From Celeribacter baekdonensis B30 (lineage in GTDB: Bacteria; Pseudomonadota; Alphaproteobacteria; Rhodobacterales; Rhodobacteraceae): a DNA stretch of 64,000 nucleotides. This document shows positions 16,804-26,378 of the stretch, in pieces. The first letter of the stretch is position 1. The number at the start of each line of letters is the position of its first letter. The stretch lies in NCBI RefSeq assembly GCF_000299875.1, contig NZ_AMRK01000003.1, positions 390,295-454,294 on the forward strand, read 5' to 3'. A program made the position numbers and the translations under genes. Under the pieces are notes generated by a model that saw only the letters and a program-made list of their open reading frames with translations, made no database searches and was not told the DNA's origin.

Positions 16804-16882
16804 AAGCCGCCGAATGAGGCAACTCCTAGCGGCTTTACCTCCCTGTTGGACTTGGGCCGAGCTTTTGCTCGGCCTTTTTTTT
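16804..16882 (+). ncRNA. Probable small RNA with anti-Shine-Dalgarno segment
   Basis: In the 456-base gap between the LysR gene and purL. AAGCCGC (16804-16810) pairs with GCGGCTT (16829-16835); inside this is a short GAG/CTC helix closing a GCAA tetraloop (16816-16825). A single-stranded TACCTCCCT (16836-16844) follows, complementary to Shine-Dalgarno sequences. The end is a perfect eight-pair hairpin GGCCGAGC/GCTCGGCC with eight T. The true 5' end is not determined and may lie upstream around 16740-16800. This layout resembles trans-acting alphaproteobacterial sRNAs; the class is not identified. Confidence 0.6.
16855..16882 (+). terminator. Strong intrinsic terminator of the small RNA
   Basis: GGCCGAGC (16855-16862), loop TTTT, GCTCGGCC (16867-16874), then eight T. 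It lies 185 bases after the LysR stop and 245 bases before purL, so it more likely ends a separate short transcript than the LysR mRNA. The remainder, 16883-17126, is the purL promoter region with no gene seen. Confidence 0.9.
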
Positions 16883-17126
16883 GACCGCCACCTTATGTGA
16901 CCCCCGATTTTTTGACCCACGACTTTATTTGGCCGTCGCCATGCTCTGTCTCGGCGTCTCTCGCGGATTTGACATGTGCCTGCGCGCGCCTCACCAACAC
17001 TCCTCCTCCAACACTTCCCCTCAAAGCACAGCTCCGATACCCCACAGCGCCGTTTAGCCCCTTCCCCATTGGCCCCACTTGCCCTAAGAGAACGCGGGAA
17101 AGACAGCTGCCGCCGAGGGACATACT

Positions 17127-19286
17127 ATGACCGAGCCAATGATCACCGAGGACCTGATCGCCGCCCACGGGCTCAAGCCGGACGAATACGCACAAATCCT
17201 GCGTATTCTGAACCGTGAGCCGAGCTTTACTGAGCTTGGGATTTTCTCGGCGATGTGGAACGAACATTGTTCCTATAAGTCCTCAAAAAAACACCTGCGC
17301 GGATTGCCCACAACCGGCCCGCAAGTGATCTGTGGTCCGGGCGAAAACGCCGGTGTCGTCGATATTGGCGACGGTCAGGCCGTGGTGTTCAAAATGGAAA
17401 GCCACAACCACCCCTCCTACATTGAGCCTTACCAAGGCGCGGCCACGGGTGTTGGCGGTATTCTGCGCGATGTGTTCACCATGGGCGCGCGTCCGATTGC
17501 GGCGATGAATTCGCTCTCCTTTGGTGTCAAAGATCATAAGAAAACCAAACAGTTGGTCCACGGCGTCGTCGAAGGTGTCGGCGGCTATGGCAACTGTTTC
17601 GGCGTCCCCACCGTGGGCGGCGAAGTCCGCTTTCATGCCGCTTATAACGGCAACTGCCTTGTGAACGCTTTTGCTGCCGGTCTCGCCGATGCCGACAAAA
17701 TCTTTTATTCTGCCGCCTCGGGCGTCGGTATGCCCGTGGTCTATCTGGGGGCCAAAACCGGCCGTGATGGCGTCGGTGGCGCGACCATGGCCTCGGCTGA
17801 ATTCGATGACACGATCGAAGACAAACGCCCCACCGTTCAGGTCGGCGATCCGTTCACCGAAAAATGCCTGATGGAAGCCACGCTTGAGCTGATGGTCACG
17901 GGCGCTGTGATCTCGATCCAGGACATGGGCGCGGCGGGTCTGACCTGTTCAGCGGTTGAAATGGGCGACAAGGGGCACCTTGGTATCCGCCTTGACCTTG
18001 AAAACGTGCCACAGCGCGAACCCAACATGACCGCCTACGAGATGATGCTCTCCGAATCCCAAGAGCGCATGTTGATGGTGCTCAAGCCCGAAAAAGAGGC
18101 CGAGGCCCGCGCGGTGTTTGAAAAATGGGACCTCGATTTCGCCATCGTCGGCGAAACCATTGCCGAAGACCGCTTCTTGATCATGCACAACGGCGAATGC
18201 AAAGGCGATTTGCCGCTCTCCACTCTGGCCTCCTCTGCGCCCGAATATGATCGTCCGTGGGTGCCGACGCCTGCCGCCGAACAGGTCGCAGATGTGCCGC
18301 AGATTGATCCGATTGATGGTCTCAAGGGTCTGATCTCCTCACCGAACTATTCGTCCAAAGCCTGGGTTTACGAGCAATACGACACTCAGGTCATGGCCGA
18401 CACCGTGCGCGCGCCAGGTCTTGGTGCGGGCGTGATCCGCGTCCATGGCACCGGCAAGATGCTGGCCTTCACCTCCGATGTGACACCGCGCTACGTCAAA
18501 GCCAATCCGGTTGAGGGCGGCAAACAGGCGGTGGCCGAAGCCTATCGCAATCTGATCTCCGTCGGCGCGACCCCCTTGGCGACCACCGATAACCTCAACT
18601 TCGGCAACCCGGAAAAGCCCGAGATCATGGGCCAGTTTGTCGGCGCGCTCGATGGCATCGGTCAGGCGGTGTCCTTCCTCGACATGCCGATCGTGTCGGG
18701 CAACGTCTCGCTGTATAATGAAACCGACGGCGAGGGCATCCTGCCGACCCCGACCATCGGTGCCGTGGGTCTGATCGCCTCCGAGGACGATCTCATTTCC
18801 GGTCTGGCGCAAAATGGCGATGTGGCTGTTTTGATTGGCGAAACCCATGGTCACCTCGGCCAATCCGCGCTTTTGGCCGAAGTCTTCCACCGCGAAGATG
18901 GCGATGCGCCGCATGTTGATTTGGCAACGGAAAAACGCAATGGCGAATTCCTGCGCACCCATGGCAAACTGATCAACGCGGTCACCGATCTCTCCGATGG
19001 CGGGCTGGCTTTGGCGGCGTTTGAACTCGCCGACGAGGCTGGCGTTGGCGTGCATCTGGACAGCGACGACACCGCCACGCTCTTTGGCGAAGACCAAGCC
19101 CGCTACCTCGTGGCCTGCACCTTTGATCAAGCCGAAGCCCTCATGGTCGCGGCAGGTCAAGCCGGGGTTGCCATCTCCACGGTTGGCAAATTCGGCGGCG
19201 ATACCGTCAGCATGGGTGGTGCCTCCGCGCCTCTCGCGGAGCTTTCCACGATCTACCGCACCAGCTTTGGCGAGATCTTCGGCTAA
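17127..19286 (+). CDS. purL: Phosphoribosylformylglycinamidine synthase subunit PurL
   Basis: ATP-dependent fourth step of purine synthesis, converting FGAR to FGAM using ammonia from PurQ. At 719 residues this is the small PurL that works with separate PurS and PurQ subunits, which are not in the window. Visible signatures include [15 protein letters not shown] near the start, [30 protein letters not shown], and [16 protein letters not shown]. The start at 17127 follows GAGGGACATACT. It is followed by the Cys-cluster gene, bolA and grxD, a neighbourhood common in alphaproteobacteria. Confidence 0.97.
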   Translation: MTEPMITEDLIAAHGLKPDEYAQILRILNREPSFTELGIFSAMWNEHCSYKSSKKHLRGLPTTGPQVICGPGENAGVVDIGDGQAVVFKMESHNHPSYIEPYQGAATGVGGILRDVFTMGARPIAAMNSLSFGVKDHKKTKQLVHGVVEGVGGYGNCFGVPTVGGEVRFHAAYNGNCLVNAFAAGLADADKIFYSAASGVGMPVVYLGAKTGRDGVGGATMASAEFDDTIEDKRPTVQVGDPFTEKCLMEATLELMVTGAVISIQDMGAAGLTCSAVEMGDKGHLGIRLDLENVPQREPNMTAYEMMLSESQERMLMVLKPEKEAEARAVFEKWDLDFAIVGETIAEDRFLIMHNGECKGDLPLSTLASSAPEYDRPWVPTPAAEQVADVPQIDPIDGLKGLISSPNYSSKAWVYEQYDTQVMADTVRAPGLGAGVIRVHGTGKMLAFTSDVTPRYVKANPVEGGKQAVAEAYRNLISVGATPLATTDNLNFGNPEKPEIMGQFVGALDGIGQAVSFLDMPIVSGNVSLYNETDGEGILPTPTIGAVGLIASEDDLISGLAQNGDVAVLIGETHGHLGQSALLAEVFHREDGDAPHVDLATEKRNGEFLRTHGKLINAVTDLSDGGLALAAFELADEAGVGVHLDSDDTATLFGEDQARYLVACTFDQAEALMVAAGQAGVAISTVGKFGGDTVSMGGASAPLAELSTIYRTSFGEIFG

Positions 19287-19312
19287 GTCTTTCGCCGCGA
19301 GACACACACAAT

Positions 19313-19336
19313 CAGGCCCGCGTTCGCGCGGGTCTG
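19313..19336 (+). terminator. UUCG-loop hairpin after purL
   Basis: CAGGCCCGCG (19313-19322), TTCG, CGCGGGTCTG (19327-19336): a ten-pair stem with a stable tetraloop, 26 bases beyond the purL stop. The following sequence (TTCCGTTAT) is only mildly U-rich, so it may stabilise the purL mRNA end or attenuate rather than fully stop transcription. Confidence 0.55.
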
Positions 19337-19356
19337 TTCCGTTATAAGGACCCCGG

Positions 19357-19839
19357 ATGGACCTGCCCGATCTCGCCTCTGATTGCTCCAACTGCGCGGC
19401 GCTGTGCTGTGTTGGGCTGACGCTCGACAAAGGCGATCTTTTTGCCTTCGACAAACCGGCGGGTACACCCTGCCCCAATCTCAAAGGTCATCTTTGCTCG
19501 GTTCACTCTGAACTGAACGCCATCGGCAATCCCGGCTGTGTGCTTTATGATTGCGCCGGGGCCGGGCAACGGGTGACACAGATGCGCTTCAACGGCGAAA
19601 GCTGGCGCGATGCCCCCGAACTTTTGCCCGCCATGATCCGTGATTTTGAACGGCTGCGGCCGCTGCACGAACGCATGACACAACTCGTGGCCGCCCAACA
19701 CCTCGCCCTCCCGCCCGCGCTTGAAACTGAGCGCCTCGCACTTTTGACCCGTCTATCGCGGGCCTGGTCCGACACGGACAAAATGGCGGCGGCGTTTGAC
19801 ACCTTTATCGACGCCCTGCGTCAAGGTGGCTTCGAGTGA
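19357..19839 (+). CDS. YkgJ-like cysteine cluster protein
   Basis: A 160-residue cytoplasmic protein with an N-terminal cysteine cluster: DCSNCAALCCVGLTL (about 9-23), then TPCPNLKGHLCSVH (about 36-49) and GCVLYDCAGAG (60-70). This arrangement resembles the zinc- or iron-chelating YkgJ family (CXXC...CC). The rest is helical without known motifs. The start has AAGGACC close upstream. It sits between purL and bolA-grxD; the last two handle iron-sulfur clusters, so a metal-related role would fit, but that is inference. Confidence 0.6.
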   Translation: MDLPDLASDCSNCAALCCVGLTLDKGDLFAFDKPAGTPCPNLKGHLCSVHSELNAIGNPGCVLYDCAGAGQRVTQMRFNGESWRDAPELLPAMIRDFERLRPLHERMTQLVAAQHLALPPALETERLALLTRLSRAWSDTDKMAAAFDTFIDALRQGGFE

Positions 19840-19916
19840 TCTCACCAAACCCGCTTGCAGCGCCGCGCCCGCGCCCTTACATTTGGCCCAACACCAAAGA
19901 TCAAGGAGCGCCATTC

Positions 19917-20147
19917 ATGGCCATCACTGCCACCGACATCGAACACCTGATCCGCGAGGCCTTTCCCGACGCCCATATCGTTGTGCAAGGCGACGACGGG
20001 CAACATTTCGCCGCCGAAGTGGTCGATGCATCGTTTGCGGGGATGAACCGGGTGCAACAACAGCGTGCCGTCACTGCCGCGATCCGTGAAAAACTCGACA
20101 GCGGTGAATTGCACGCCCTCGCCTTGACCACCCGCGCCCCCGAATAA
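19917..20147 (+). CDS. bolA: BolA family protein
   Basis: A 76-residue protein that, with a monothiol glutaredoxin, coordinates a [2Fe-2S] cluster and takes part in iron-sulfur trafficking or iron sensing. Conserved features: IREAFPDAHIVVQGDDGQHFAA and the FAGMNRVQQQRAV helix containing the family's R-x6-Y/V-like region. The start at 19917 has AAGGAG at a good distance; upstream in-frame ATGs would add an unrelated tail. The glutaredoxin partner follows 47 bases later. Confidence 0.92.
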   Translation: MAITATDIEHLIREAFPDAHIVVQGDDGQHFAAEVVDASFAGMNRVQQQRAVTAAIREKLDSGELHALALTTRAPE

Positions 20148-20194
20148 GTCCCTCACCCACATCCGTGCTGAGCGACAGCTGAAAGGATACTCCA

Positions 20195-20554
20195 ATGACT
20201 GCCCAAGACACCATCCAAAAGACCGTGACCCATAATGACGTTGTGCTGTTTATGAAGGGCACGAAAATGATGCCGCAATGTGGCTTTTCGTCAAAAGTTG
20301 CGGGCATTCTCAATTTCATGGGTGTGGACTATGCCGATATCGACGTGCTGGCCGATGCCGATATTCGCCAGGGCATCAAAGAGTTCTCCGACTGGCCGAC
20401 CATCCCGCAGCTTTACGTCAAAGGCGAATTTGTCGGCGGCTGTGACATCGTGATCGAAATGACCTTGTCAGGCGAGTTGGATCAGATGTTCGCGGACAAA
20501 GGCGTTGTGTTTGATCAAGACAAAGCTGAACAAATCCGCGCGGCCAACGTCTAA
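20195..20554 (+). CDS. grxD: Monothiol glutaredoxin, Grx4 family
   Basis: A 119-residue CGFS-type glutaredoxin (CGFS at residues 29-32) that binds a [2Fe-2S] cluster with glutathione and partners with BolA. The family's [19 protein letters not shown] segment is intact. AAAGGATACTCC precedes the ATG at 20195. It ends the purL-bolA-grxD group, with a terminator 23 bases after the stop. Confidence 0.96.
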   Translation: MTAQDTIQKTVTHNDVVLFMKGTKMMPQCGFSSKVAGILNFMGVDYADIDVLADADIRQGIKEFSDWPTIPQLYVKGEFVGGCDIVIEMTLSGELDQMFADKGVVFDQDKAEQIRAANV

Positions 20555-20577
20555 GCCACGCAAGCCCCAAAGAAAAA

Positions 20578-20609
20578 GGCGCGATGGGTTCATCCCGCGC
20601 GCCTTTTTT
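20578..20609 (+). terminator. Terminator after grxD
   Basis: GGCGCG (20578-20583) pairs with CGCGCC (20598-20603), with an inner GGG/CCC helix, followed by six T. A-rich sequence on the left arm may let it serve the convergent gene as well. Confidence 0.85.
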
Positions 20610-20649
20610 CATACCGGTTTTCATGCCGCTGAGGGCCGTATCGTTCGCG

Positions 20650-21012
20650 CTATTCAGCCACGTTGCAAAAGGCAAAAAGCGTCACGGACTCGCCGTAGTT
20701 GGCGTCAAAGTAACTCAGCGTTGCCGTGTCGCCCTTGGTCCACCACTCATAGCCAGAGGCCCCTACGGCTTCTGCATAGCGCGCGCCTGAGGCCGATACC
20801 GCCTGTGACAAGGAGATCAGCCGCCCTTCGGCATAGATCACCGCAGCGGGGGCGTCATCCGTGCCGGTGTAAACCGCATCAATACCAACGCCGCGTTCAC
20901 AGACGTAGTGAAAGACCTCCGGCGCGGCGGCCATCTGTGGCATCTCATCCGCCATCGCCACCCCCGCACACGGCACAAGGGCCGCCGACAGGATCAAATC
21001 CTTAAATCGCAT
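20650..21012 (-). CDS. MliC/PliC-like periplasmic lysozyme inhibitor
   Basis: A 120-residue exported protein: a signal peptide (MRFKDLILSAALVPCAGVAMA) then a short beta domain with YVCERG, AVYTG, SGARYAEAVGASGYEWWTKGDTATLSY, which fits the MliC family of c-type lysozyme inhibitors. The LVPC sequence is a poor lipobox because Pro precedes the Cys, so I favour a soluble periplasmic form. Its start overlaps the zapA stop by 11 bases, an unusual partner for a division gene and probably only an operon arrangement. Confidence 0.68.
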   Translation of the reverse strand: MRFKDLILSAALVPCAGVAMADEMPQMAAAPEVFHYVCERGVGIDAVYTGTDDAPAAVIYAEGRLISLSQAVSASGARYAEAVGASGYEWWTKGDTATLSYFDANYGESVTLFAFCNVAE

Positions 21013-21409
21013 CTTTTACGCCCAACCGCTCTTCAAACGCCGCCGCCATGCTTTCCGCCCGCGCCGCCATTTCGGCCAAAGTATCGGTCACCTCGATGGG
21101 CACCACGGGCACTTCGACCCGCTCGGGTGCCGGGGTGGGACGGGCGCGCATTTCTTCGATCAAGGCTTCTTGTGCCCCAAGTTTGGCCTCAAGCGCGCGC
21201 ATCTGTTCTTCAAGCCCTGCGGTCTTATCCGCCAACATCAAGCCCGCCATCAATAGCATCCGCTCGGCGGGCAAACGCCCGATTTGGCTCGACAACACCG
21301 AGGCCTCATTGTCCAAAAGCTGGGCGGCGGATTTGAGAAAATGCTCCTCACCCGCTTGGCAGGCGACCTCAAACTCACGTCCACCGATCGAGATTTTCAC
21401 TTCGGGCAT
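21002..21409 (-). CDS. zapA: Cell division protein ZapA
   Basis: Cytoplasmic FtsZ-binding protein that promotes bundling of Z-ring filaments. The 135-residue protein has the N-terminal domain MPEVKISIGGREFEVACQAG and a coiled-coil region (LEEQMRALEAKLGAQEALIEE). It is somewhat longer than E. coli ZapA, with a Pro/Val-rich linker (about 95-110) and an extra C-terminal helix. The ATG at 21409 is preceded by AGGAGGTGTGAT; this lies within the end of the upstream coiled-coil gene, whose stop is one base before the start. Confidence 0.9.
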   Translation of the reverse strand: MPEVKISIGGREFEVACQAGEEHFLKSAAQLLDNEASVLSSQIGRLPAERMLLMAGLMLADKTAGLEEQMRALEAKLGAQEALIEEMRARPTPAPERVEVPVVPIEVTDTLAEMAARAESMAAAFEERLGVKDAI

Positions 21410-21410
21410 A

Positions 21411-21968
21411 TCACACCTCCTCGTTGGACAGGTCAGACGGCGCAGGCACGTCGGTTGGCGCGGCCCCATTGGCCACACGCGCCATAACTGCGCGCAGCTC
21501 GGTCAGGATCGCATCCATTTCGGTCACATCCGCCTCGCGCGCCACTTTGAGCGCCTCAAGTTCGGTGCGCATCCCGGCATCAATCAGCGCCGCATCACCA
21601 AGCCCTTGCGCATTGGCGGCCCGAAGCCCGGCATTGTTTTCGCGCAATTGCGTGTTCACCAACCGCAGTTTTTGCATCTCGCGGTCATGGTCCATCAGTT
21701 GCCGCCGTAGCGTCTCGACCTCTTCTTCGAGCGCCGCCACATGGTGTTCTTGCCGATCATGGATCGCCCGGACCCGCTCTTCGAGCTGGGTGTTGGCGGC
21801 TTTTTCCACCTCCAACGCCTCGGTCAACCGGCCCAGTTCCAGTTCCATCGCTTCAGAAGCGATTCCCCCCGTCGTCGCCTCAGCACGCTCCTCGGCCACA
21901 GCCACAGCCCGCCCAATGCGTTCCAGCGCCGCGGTGATCCGGGCTTCGAATTCAGAAATATCATTCAT
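21411..21968 (-). CDS. Coiled-coil protein paired with ZapA
   Basis: A 185-residue protein that is nearly all alpha-helical heptads (about residues 10-150; for example LEEEVETLRRQLMDHDREMQ) with an acidic tail. It has no transmembrane segment. Its stop is separated by one base from the zapA start, and such an arrangement is frequent in Rhodobacterales. A ZapB-like or scaffold role in the Z-ring is a reasonable guess from its neighbour and shape, not from a specific motif. Confidence 0.7.
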   Translation of the reverse strand: MNDISEFEARITAALERIGRAVAVAEERAEATTGGIASEAMELELGRLTEALEVEKAANTQLEERVRAIHDRQEHHVAALEEEVETLRRQLMDHDREMQKLRLVNTQLRENNAGLRAANAQGLGDAALIDAGMRTELEALKVAREADVTEMDAILTELRAVMARVANGAAPTDVPAPSDLSNEEV

Positions 21969-22329
21969 CGCCGTTCACTCACACTTTGACTTTCTTTGTC
22001 TCTGCTCTGTTTGGTCCAAGTGACAGGCTGGACCTTTCCCCGCCCCGCTTTGGTGCCAAAACCAGAAACTTCCTTTGGCATCAAAGGCGAAGCGCACGGG
22101 CCTCATCCTATCGCACTTGATTCGAGAGCCTAGCGCATGGGGCAGGCTTTACCAATATGTCTGACCAAGTTAGCCCCAAACACCGGCGAAAAGGGGCAGA
22201 TGTCCCGCTCAAACGCCCGCGCCGCCTTGCACTTTGCTGTCACATCGTTATCACGAAGCCGGAAAAGCCAAGGAATGCGGGGCTTACGCGCGCGACTTGG
22301 TTGTTTTGGGAGAGCAAGGAGATCCGCTT
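21969..22329. other. Intergenic region between the coiled-coil gene and tkt
   Basis: These 361 bases carry no gene that I can support. A short hairpin CCTTTG-GCAT-CAAAGG lies at 22072-22087 and a 9/12 match to the GTTAGCGCTAAC motif at 22169-22180. Although 6S RNA often lies next to zapA in other bacteria, I see no 6S-like bulged long hairpin here. It must contain divergent promoters for the zapA group and tkt. Confidence 0.5.
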
Positions 22330-24351
22330 ATGGACATCGCAACCCTGCGCGAGGCGCACCCCGACCATTGGATGCGCGCCACCGCCATCCGCACGTTGAC
22401 CCTCGATGCCGTTGCCGCCGCCAATTCCGGTCACTCCGGGATGCCGATGGGCATGGCCGATGTCGCCACTGTTTTGTTTGGCAAACACCTGAAATTCGAC
22501 GCCTCCGCCCCGACATGGCCGGACCGGGATCGGTTCATCTTGTCTGCGGGCCACGGCTCGATGTTGATCTATTCCCTGCTCTATCTCACCGGCTACAAAG
22601 AGATGCCGATTGAGGAGATCAAAAATTTCCGTCAGATGGGCGCGAAAACCGCCGGTCACCCGGAAAACTTCCTGCTTGAGGGCGTTGAGACCACCACCGG
22701 CCCGTTGGGTCAGGGCATTTCCAATGCTGTCGGCTTTGCCATGGCCGAAGAATCCCTGCGCGCACGGTTCGGCTCGAAACTTCAGAACCACTACACCTAT
22801 TGTATGGCCGGTGACGGTTGTTTGATGGAAGGCGTGAGCCACGAGGCCATTGCGCTGGCCGGTCGCCAGAAACTCGGCAAGCTCATCGTGTTCTGGGACA
22901 ACAACAACATCACCATCGACGGCACCGTCGATCTGTCCGACCGCACCGATCAGGTGATGCGCTTCAAAGCGGCGGGTTGGCATGTACAGTCCATTGATGG
23001 CCATGACCCGGAACAAATCGACGCCGCCATCGAGGCCGCGAAGAAGTCCAAAAAACCGTCGATGATCGCCTGCAAAACCCACATCGCTCTGGGTCACGCG
23101 GCGCAAGACACCTCGAAAGGCCACGGCGCATTGACCAATGCCGATCAATTGGCCGCCGCCAAAGCCGCTTACGGCGTCACTTGGGGTCCGTTCGAAGTGG
23201 CCGCCGATGTGAAAGCCGAATGGGAAGCCATTGGTGCCCGTGGTCACGAAGATCACGCCGCATGGAAAGCCCGTTTTGACGAGCAATCCGAACGCCGTCA
23301 GATCGAATTCAACCGGGTGTTTGCAGGCGAGGTGCCGAAAAAGCTCTCCGCCACGATCAAAGCGTTCAAAAAACAAATCTCCGAGTCGCAACCGAGCCTT
23401 GCCACCCGCGCCTCGTCGCAAAAGGTGCTTGAGGTGATCAACCCGATCATGCCGGAAACCATTGGCGGTTCGGCCGATCTCACCGGCTCCAACAATACGC
23501 TGACGGCGGATATGGGCGTGTTTGACGAGACCAACCGCAAGGGTCGCTATGTCTATTACGGCATCCGTGAACACGGCATGGCCGCCGCGATGAACGGCAT
23601 GGCGTTGCATGGTGGCATCCGTCCCTATGGCGGCACCTTCTTCTGTTTCACCGACTACGCCCGCCCCGCGATGCGCCTGTCGGCGTTGATGCAGATCCCG
23701 GTGACTTACGTCATGACCCATGACTCCATCGGCCTTGGCGAAGACGGTCCGACCCACCAGCCGGTCGAACATCTCGCCATTTGCCGCGCCACGCCGAACA
23801 CCTTGACCATCCGTCCCTGTGACACGGTCGAGACGGCGGAAGCGTGGGAAATCGCGCTGACCTCGCAGAAAACGCCGTCTGTCTTGGTGCTGACCCGTCA
23901 AAACCTGCCAACGCAACGTGTCGAGCATAAAACCTCCAACCTCGTGGCCAAAGGCGCCTATGTGCTGGCCGAAGCGGAAGGCAAACGCGACGCGATCCTC
24001 ATCGCCACCGGCTCTGAGGTTGAGATCGCCATGGAGGCCCGCAAAATCCTGCAAGACAACGGCATTGGCACCCGTGTCGTTTCCATGCCCTGCATGGAGC
24101 TGTTTGCCGAGCAAGACGAAACCTACCGCCGCAAGGTCCTGCCCGCAGGTCCGGTGCGTGTTGGCATTGAGGCGGCTGTGCGCGATGGCGGTTGGGATCG
24201 TTGGCTTTTGGGCGAACGTGGCCGCGAAGCGAAACAGGCGTTTGTCGGCATGACCCGCTTTGGCGCGTCCGCCCCGGCCGAAGAGCTTTACGCCAAATTC
24301 GGCCTCAGCGCGGAAAATGTCGTAGCTCAAGTCAAGGCGCTGTTGGGCTAA
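22330..24351 (+). CDS. tkt: Transketolase
   Basis: Thiamine-diphosphate enzyme of the pentose phosphate pathway, exchanging two-carbon units between sugar phosphates. It has 673 residues, the usual length. The ThDP motif is [13 protein letters not shown]...NNNITIDG, with [10 protein letters not shown] at the start and the pyrimidine-domain sequence [19 protein letters not shown]. The ATG at 22330 has AAGGAG eight bases upstream; earlier in-frame ATGs add a tail that does not belong to the family. It is followed by a terminator and then by two GAPDH genes, making this a carbon-metabolism block. Confidence 0.96.
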   Translation: MDIATLREAHPDHWMRATAIRTLTLDAVAAANSGHSGMPMGMADVATVLFGKHLKFDASAPTWPDRDRFILSAGHGSMLIYSLLYLTGYKEMPIEEIKNFRQMGAKTAGHPENFLLEGVETTTGPLGQGISNAVGFAMAEESLRARFGSKLQNHYTYCMAGDGCLMEGVSHEAIALAGRQKLGKLIVFWDNNNITIDGTVDLSDRTDQVMRFKAAGWHVQSIDGHDPEQIDAAIEAAKKSKKPSMIACKTHIALGHAAQDTSKGHGALTNADQLAAAKAAYGVTWGPFEVAADVKAEWEAIGARGHEDHAAWKARFDEQSERRQIEFNRVFAGEVPKKLSATIKAFKKQISESQPSLATRASSQKVLEVINPIMPETIGGSADLTGSNNTLTADMGVFDETNRKGRYVYYGIREHGMAAAMNGMALHGGIRPYGGTFFCFTDYARPAMRLSALMQIPVTYVMTHDSIGLGEDGPTHQPVEHLAICRATPNTLTIRPCDTVETAEAWEIALTSQKTPSVLVLTRQNLPTQRVEHKTSNLVAKGAYVLAEAEGKRDAILIATGSEVEIAMEARKILQDNGIGTRVVSMPCMELFAEQDETYRRKVLPAGPVRVGIEAAVRDGGWDRWLLGERGREAKQAFVGMTRFGASAPAEELYAKFGLSAENVVAQVKALLG

Positions 24352-24376
24352 ACCGCCCCACATCAAGATCACAAAA

Positions 24377-24402
24377 GCCCGCGCCACATGCGCGGGCTTT
24401 TT
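24377..24402 (+). terminator. Terminator after tkt
   Basis: GCCCGCG (24377-24383) pairs with CGCGGGC (24391-24397), then five T; AAA upstream extends the stem. Confidence 0.88.
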
Positions 24403-24459
24403 CATGGTCTGACGCCTCTGTGAATTGACGTTTTGGCGCACAGTGATGTTCATACGCCC

Positions 24460-25002
24460 ATGCATATTCTTGCCCTTTCAGGCAGCACTCGCCGCGCCTC
24501 CACCAACACCGCCTTGCTCAATGCCCTGTCTGCTGTTGCGCCTGAGGGCATGAAGATCACCATATGTGACGGGCTGGGGCAGTTGCCGATCTTTTCGCCT
24601 GATCTTGAGGGGCCTGATCGCCCCAAAGCCGTGTCGGATTTCATCGCCCAGATCAAAGCCGCCGACGGGGTGATCATCGCCAGCCCCGAATATGTCCGCG
24701 CCCTGCCCGGCGGATTGAAAAATGCTCTGGATTGGTTGGTCTCCGGCGAGGAGTTAATTGGCAAGCCCATCGCTTTGGCCCATGCTTCTCATCGTGGTGA
24801 GGATATGCTGACCGACTTGCGTCGGGTGCTCTCGACCCTGTCCACCGGCTTTGCGGCGGATATTTTTCTGCGCGTCCCGGTGATGAAATCATCGCCTGAG
24901 GACATTCATGCGCTGGTGACCCACCCAGACACAGCCCAAGACGCCCGCGCCTTTTTGATCCGCTTTTCCGAGTGGGCACATAGCCTCGCCCCCTCCCGTT
25001 AA
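24460..25002 (+). CDS. NADPH-dependent FMN reductase family protein
   Basis: A 180-residue flavodoxin-like protein. The FMN phosphate loop is LALSGSTRRASTN (about 4-16), with ASPEYVRALPGGLKNALDWL (about 76-95) forming the second flavin-binding loop. Relatives include azoreductases and chromate or quinone reductases; the physiological substrate is unclear. The start is the ATG at 24460, although its ribosome site is weak. It is between tkt and the first GAPDH gene. Confidence 0.85.
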   Translation: MHILALSGSTRRASTNTALLNALSAVAPEGMKITICDGLGQLPIFSPDLEGPDRPKAVSDFIAQIKAADGVIIASPEYVRALPGGLKNALDWLVSGEELIGKPIALAHASHRGEDMLTDLRRVLSTLSTGFAADIFLRVPVMKSSPEDIHALVTHPDTAQDARAFLIRFSEWAHSLAPSR

Positions 25003-25030
25003 CCCCATCGACGCCAAATCACTGTGCAGT

Positions 25031-25074
25031 GTTTGCGCTAACCTTTATGTTTTCGCTAACATGTTGGCGCTAAA
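25031..25074. promoter_or_regulatory. Three GTTAGCGCTAAC-like operator copies upstream of the first GAPDH gene
   Basis: Compared with the palindrome GTTAGCGCTAAC: GTTTGCGCTAAC at 25031-25042 (11/12), GTTTTCGCTAAC at 25049-25060 (10/12) and GTTGGCGCTAAA at 25063-25074 (10/12). Further copies lie at 26366-26377, 26562-26573 and 28607-28618. The central CG and overall form are typical of LacI-family operators; I suspect CceR, the central carbon regulator of Rhodobacter relatives. The rest of the gap up to 25240 shows no gene. Confidence 0.68.
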
Positions 25075-25240
25075 GACTTTTCCTATGCAGCATACGCCCG
25101 TATACCACGCTCAACATCCTGCCGGTCTGCGAACCGCGGCCCCTGCCACTCGCCGCACAAAACACCGCTCTAAAGACCGCACAGAAACCGCACGGACGGC
25201 GGGCAATGCCCCGCCAACAGAGAGCTCGGGAGACGCAAGA

Positions 25241-26239
25241 ATGACCATCAGACTTGGGATCAACGGTTTTGGCCGCATCGGTCGCTGCACCTTGGCACAT
25301 ATTGCCGAGGCCGGCCTCAATGAGGTTGAAGTGGTGAAAATCAACGCCACCGGCCCGATCGAAACCAACGCGCATTTGCTCAAATACGATTCTGTCCATG
25401 GCCGCTTTGGCGGCACCGTGCGCGTTGAGGGCGACACGATGGATCTGGGCCACGGCCCGATCAAAGTCATGTCCACCTACGATCCGCAGGAGTTGGATTG
25501 GGAGGGCGTTGACGTTGTGCTCGAATGCACTGGCAAATTCAACGACGGCCTGAAATCCGCCGTTCACCTTGAGCGCGGCGCGCGCAAAGTGTTGATCTCG
25601 GCGCCTGCCACCAATGTCGCGCGCACCGTGGTTTTCGGCGTGAACCACCGCGATATTTTGGCGGAAGACCGGATCATTTCCAACGGCTCTTGCACCACCA
25701 ACTGCCTCGCGCCCTTGGCCAAAGTGTTGAACGACGCCATCGGCATTGAAAGCGGGATCATGACCACGATCCATAGCTACACCGGCGATCAATCCACCCA
25801 TGACCGTCGCCACAAAGACCTCTACCGGGCGCGTGCCGCCAGCATGGCCTTGATCCCGACCTCGACCGGGGCGGCCAAAGCGCTGGGTCTGGTGTTGCCG
25901 GAACTTGCGGGCAAATTGGACGGCACCTCGATCCGCGTCCCGACCCCGAACGTCTCCGCCGTCGATCTGACCTTTCAGGCCAGCAAGGACGTCACCGTTG
26001 CGGATGTGAACGAAGTCGTGCGCCAAGCCGCCGCCGGTCACATGGGCGCGGTGCTGGGCTATGATCCGGAGCCGAAAGTGTCGATCGACTTTAACCACAC
26101 CACCGAATCCTCGATCTTTGCGCCCGATCAGACCAAAGTCGTCGGTCGCACCGTGCGCGTTCTCGCTTGGTATGACAACGAATGGGGCTTTTCGGCGCGG
26201 ATGGCCGATGTCGCCGCTGCGATGGGCCGCCTGCACTAA
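25241..26239 (+). CDS. Glyceraldehyde-3-phosphate dehydrogenase, copy 1 (GapB-like cofactor site)
   Basis: Oxidises or forms glyceraldehyde 3-phosphate in glycolysis or gluconeogenesis. The 332-residue protein has INGFGRIGR at 7-15, catalytic SCTTNC with Cys151, and [11 protein letters not shown] near the end. At the position that selects NAD (Asp36 in the downstream copy) this enzyme has Ala: VVKINATGP. Loss of that acidic residue is seen in GapB-type enzymes that accept NADP and run in the gluconeogenic direction, so I infer a different cofactor use. The start at 25241 follows GGGAGACGCAAGA. Three operator-like palindromes lie upstream and a terminator follows. Confidence 0.92.
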   Translation: MTIRLGINGFGRIGRCTLAHIAEAGLNEVEVVKINATGPIETNAHLLKYDSVHGRFGGTVRVEGDTMDLGHGPIKVMSTYDPQELDWEGVDVVLECTGKFNDGLKSAVHLERGARKVLISAPATNVARTVVFGVNHRDILAEDRIISNGSCTTNCLAPLAKVLNDAIGIESGIMTTIHSYTGDQSTHDRRHKDLYRARAASMALIPTSTGAAKALGLVLPELAGKLDGTSIRVPTPNVSAVDLTFQASKDVTVADVNEVVRQAAAGHMGAVLGYDPEPKVSIDFNHTTESSIFAPDQTKVVGRTVRVLAWYDNEWGFSARMADVAAAMGRLH

Positions 26240-26271
26240 GCTCACTGGGCGCACGCCCCCACAGGTTTTGA

Positions 26272-26302
26272 GGTCCGGCATCACTTTGCCGGGCCTTTTT
26301 TT
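26272..26302 (+). terminator. Terminator after GAPDH copy 1
   Basis: GGTCCGGCA (26272-26280) pairs with TGCCGGGCC (26287-26295), then seven T and, after one G, seven more. Confidence 0.9.
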
Positions 26303-26365
26303 GTTTTTTTGATCTGAACCCTTTTTTTCTTTACCTCCCTGACGCATTGTTCGGTCAAAGAAACA

Positions 26366-26377
26366 GTTAGCGCTACA
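26366..26377. promoter_or_regulatory. GTTAGCGCTAAC-like site just upstream of the 47-residue gene
   Basis: GTTAGCGCTACA matches 10 of 12 bases and ends one base before the ATG at 26379. Binding here would block translation-initiation-proximal transcription or mark a promoter for the small gene. Confidence 0.5.
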
Positions 26378-26378
26378 C

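Noticed and set aside
22169..22180. GTTAGCCCCAAA as a carbon-regulon operator for tkt
   Set aside because: Only 9 of 12 positions match and the palindrome is broken in its right half; too weak to call.
21969..22329. 6S RNA next to zapA
   Set aside because: No long imperfect hairpin with a central bubble, and no conserved 6S core could be seen.
22240..24465. A 741-codon open frame on the minus strand opposite tkt
   Set aside because: It mirrors the tkt codons through GC-rich third-position bias, has no ribosome site and reads as a His/Arg/Gly-rich sequence without domains.
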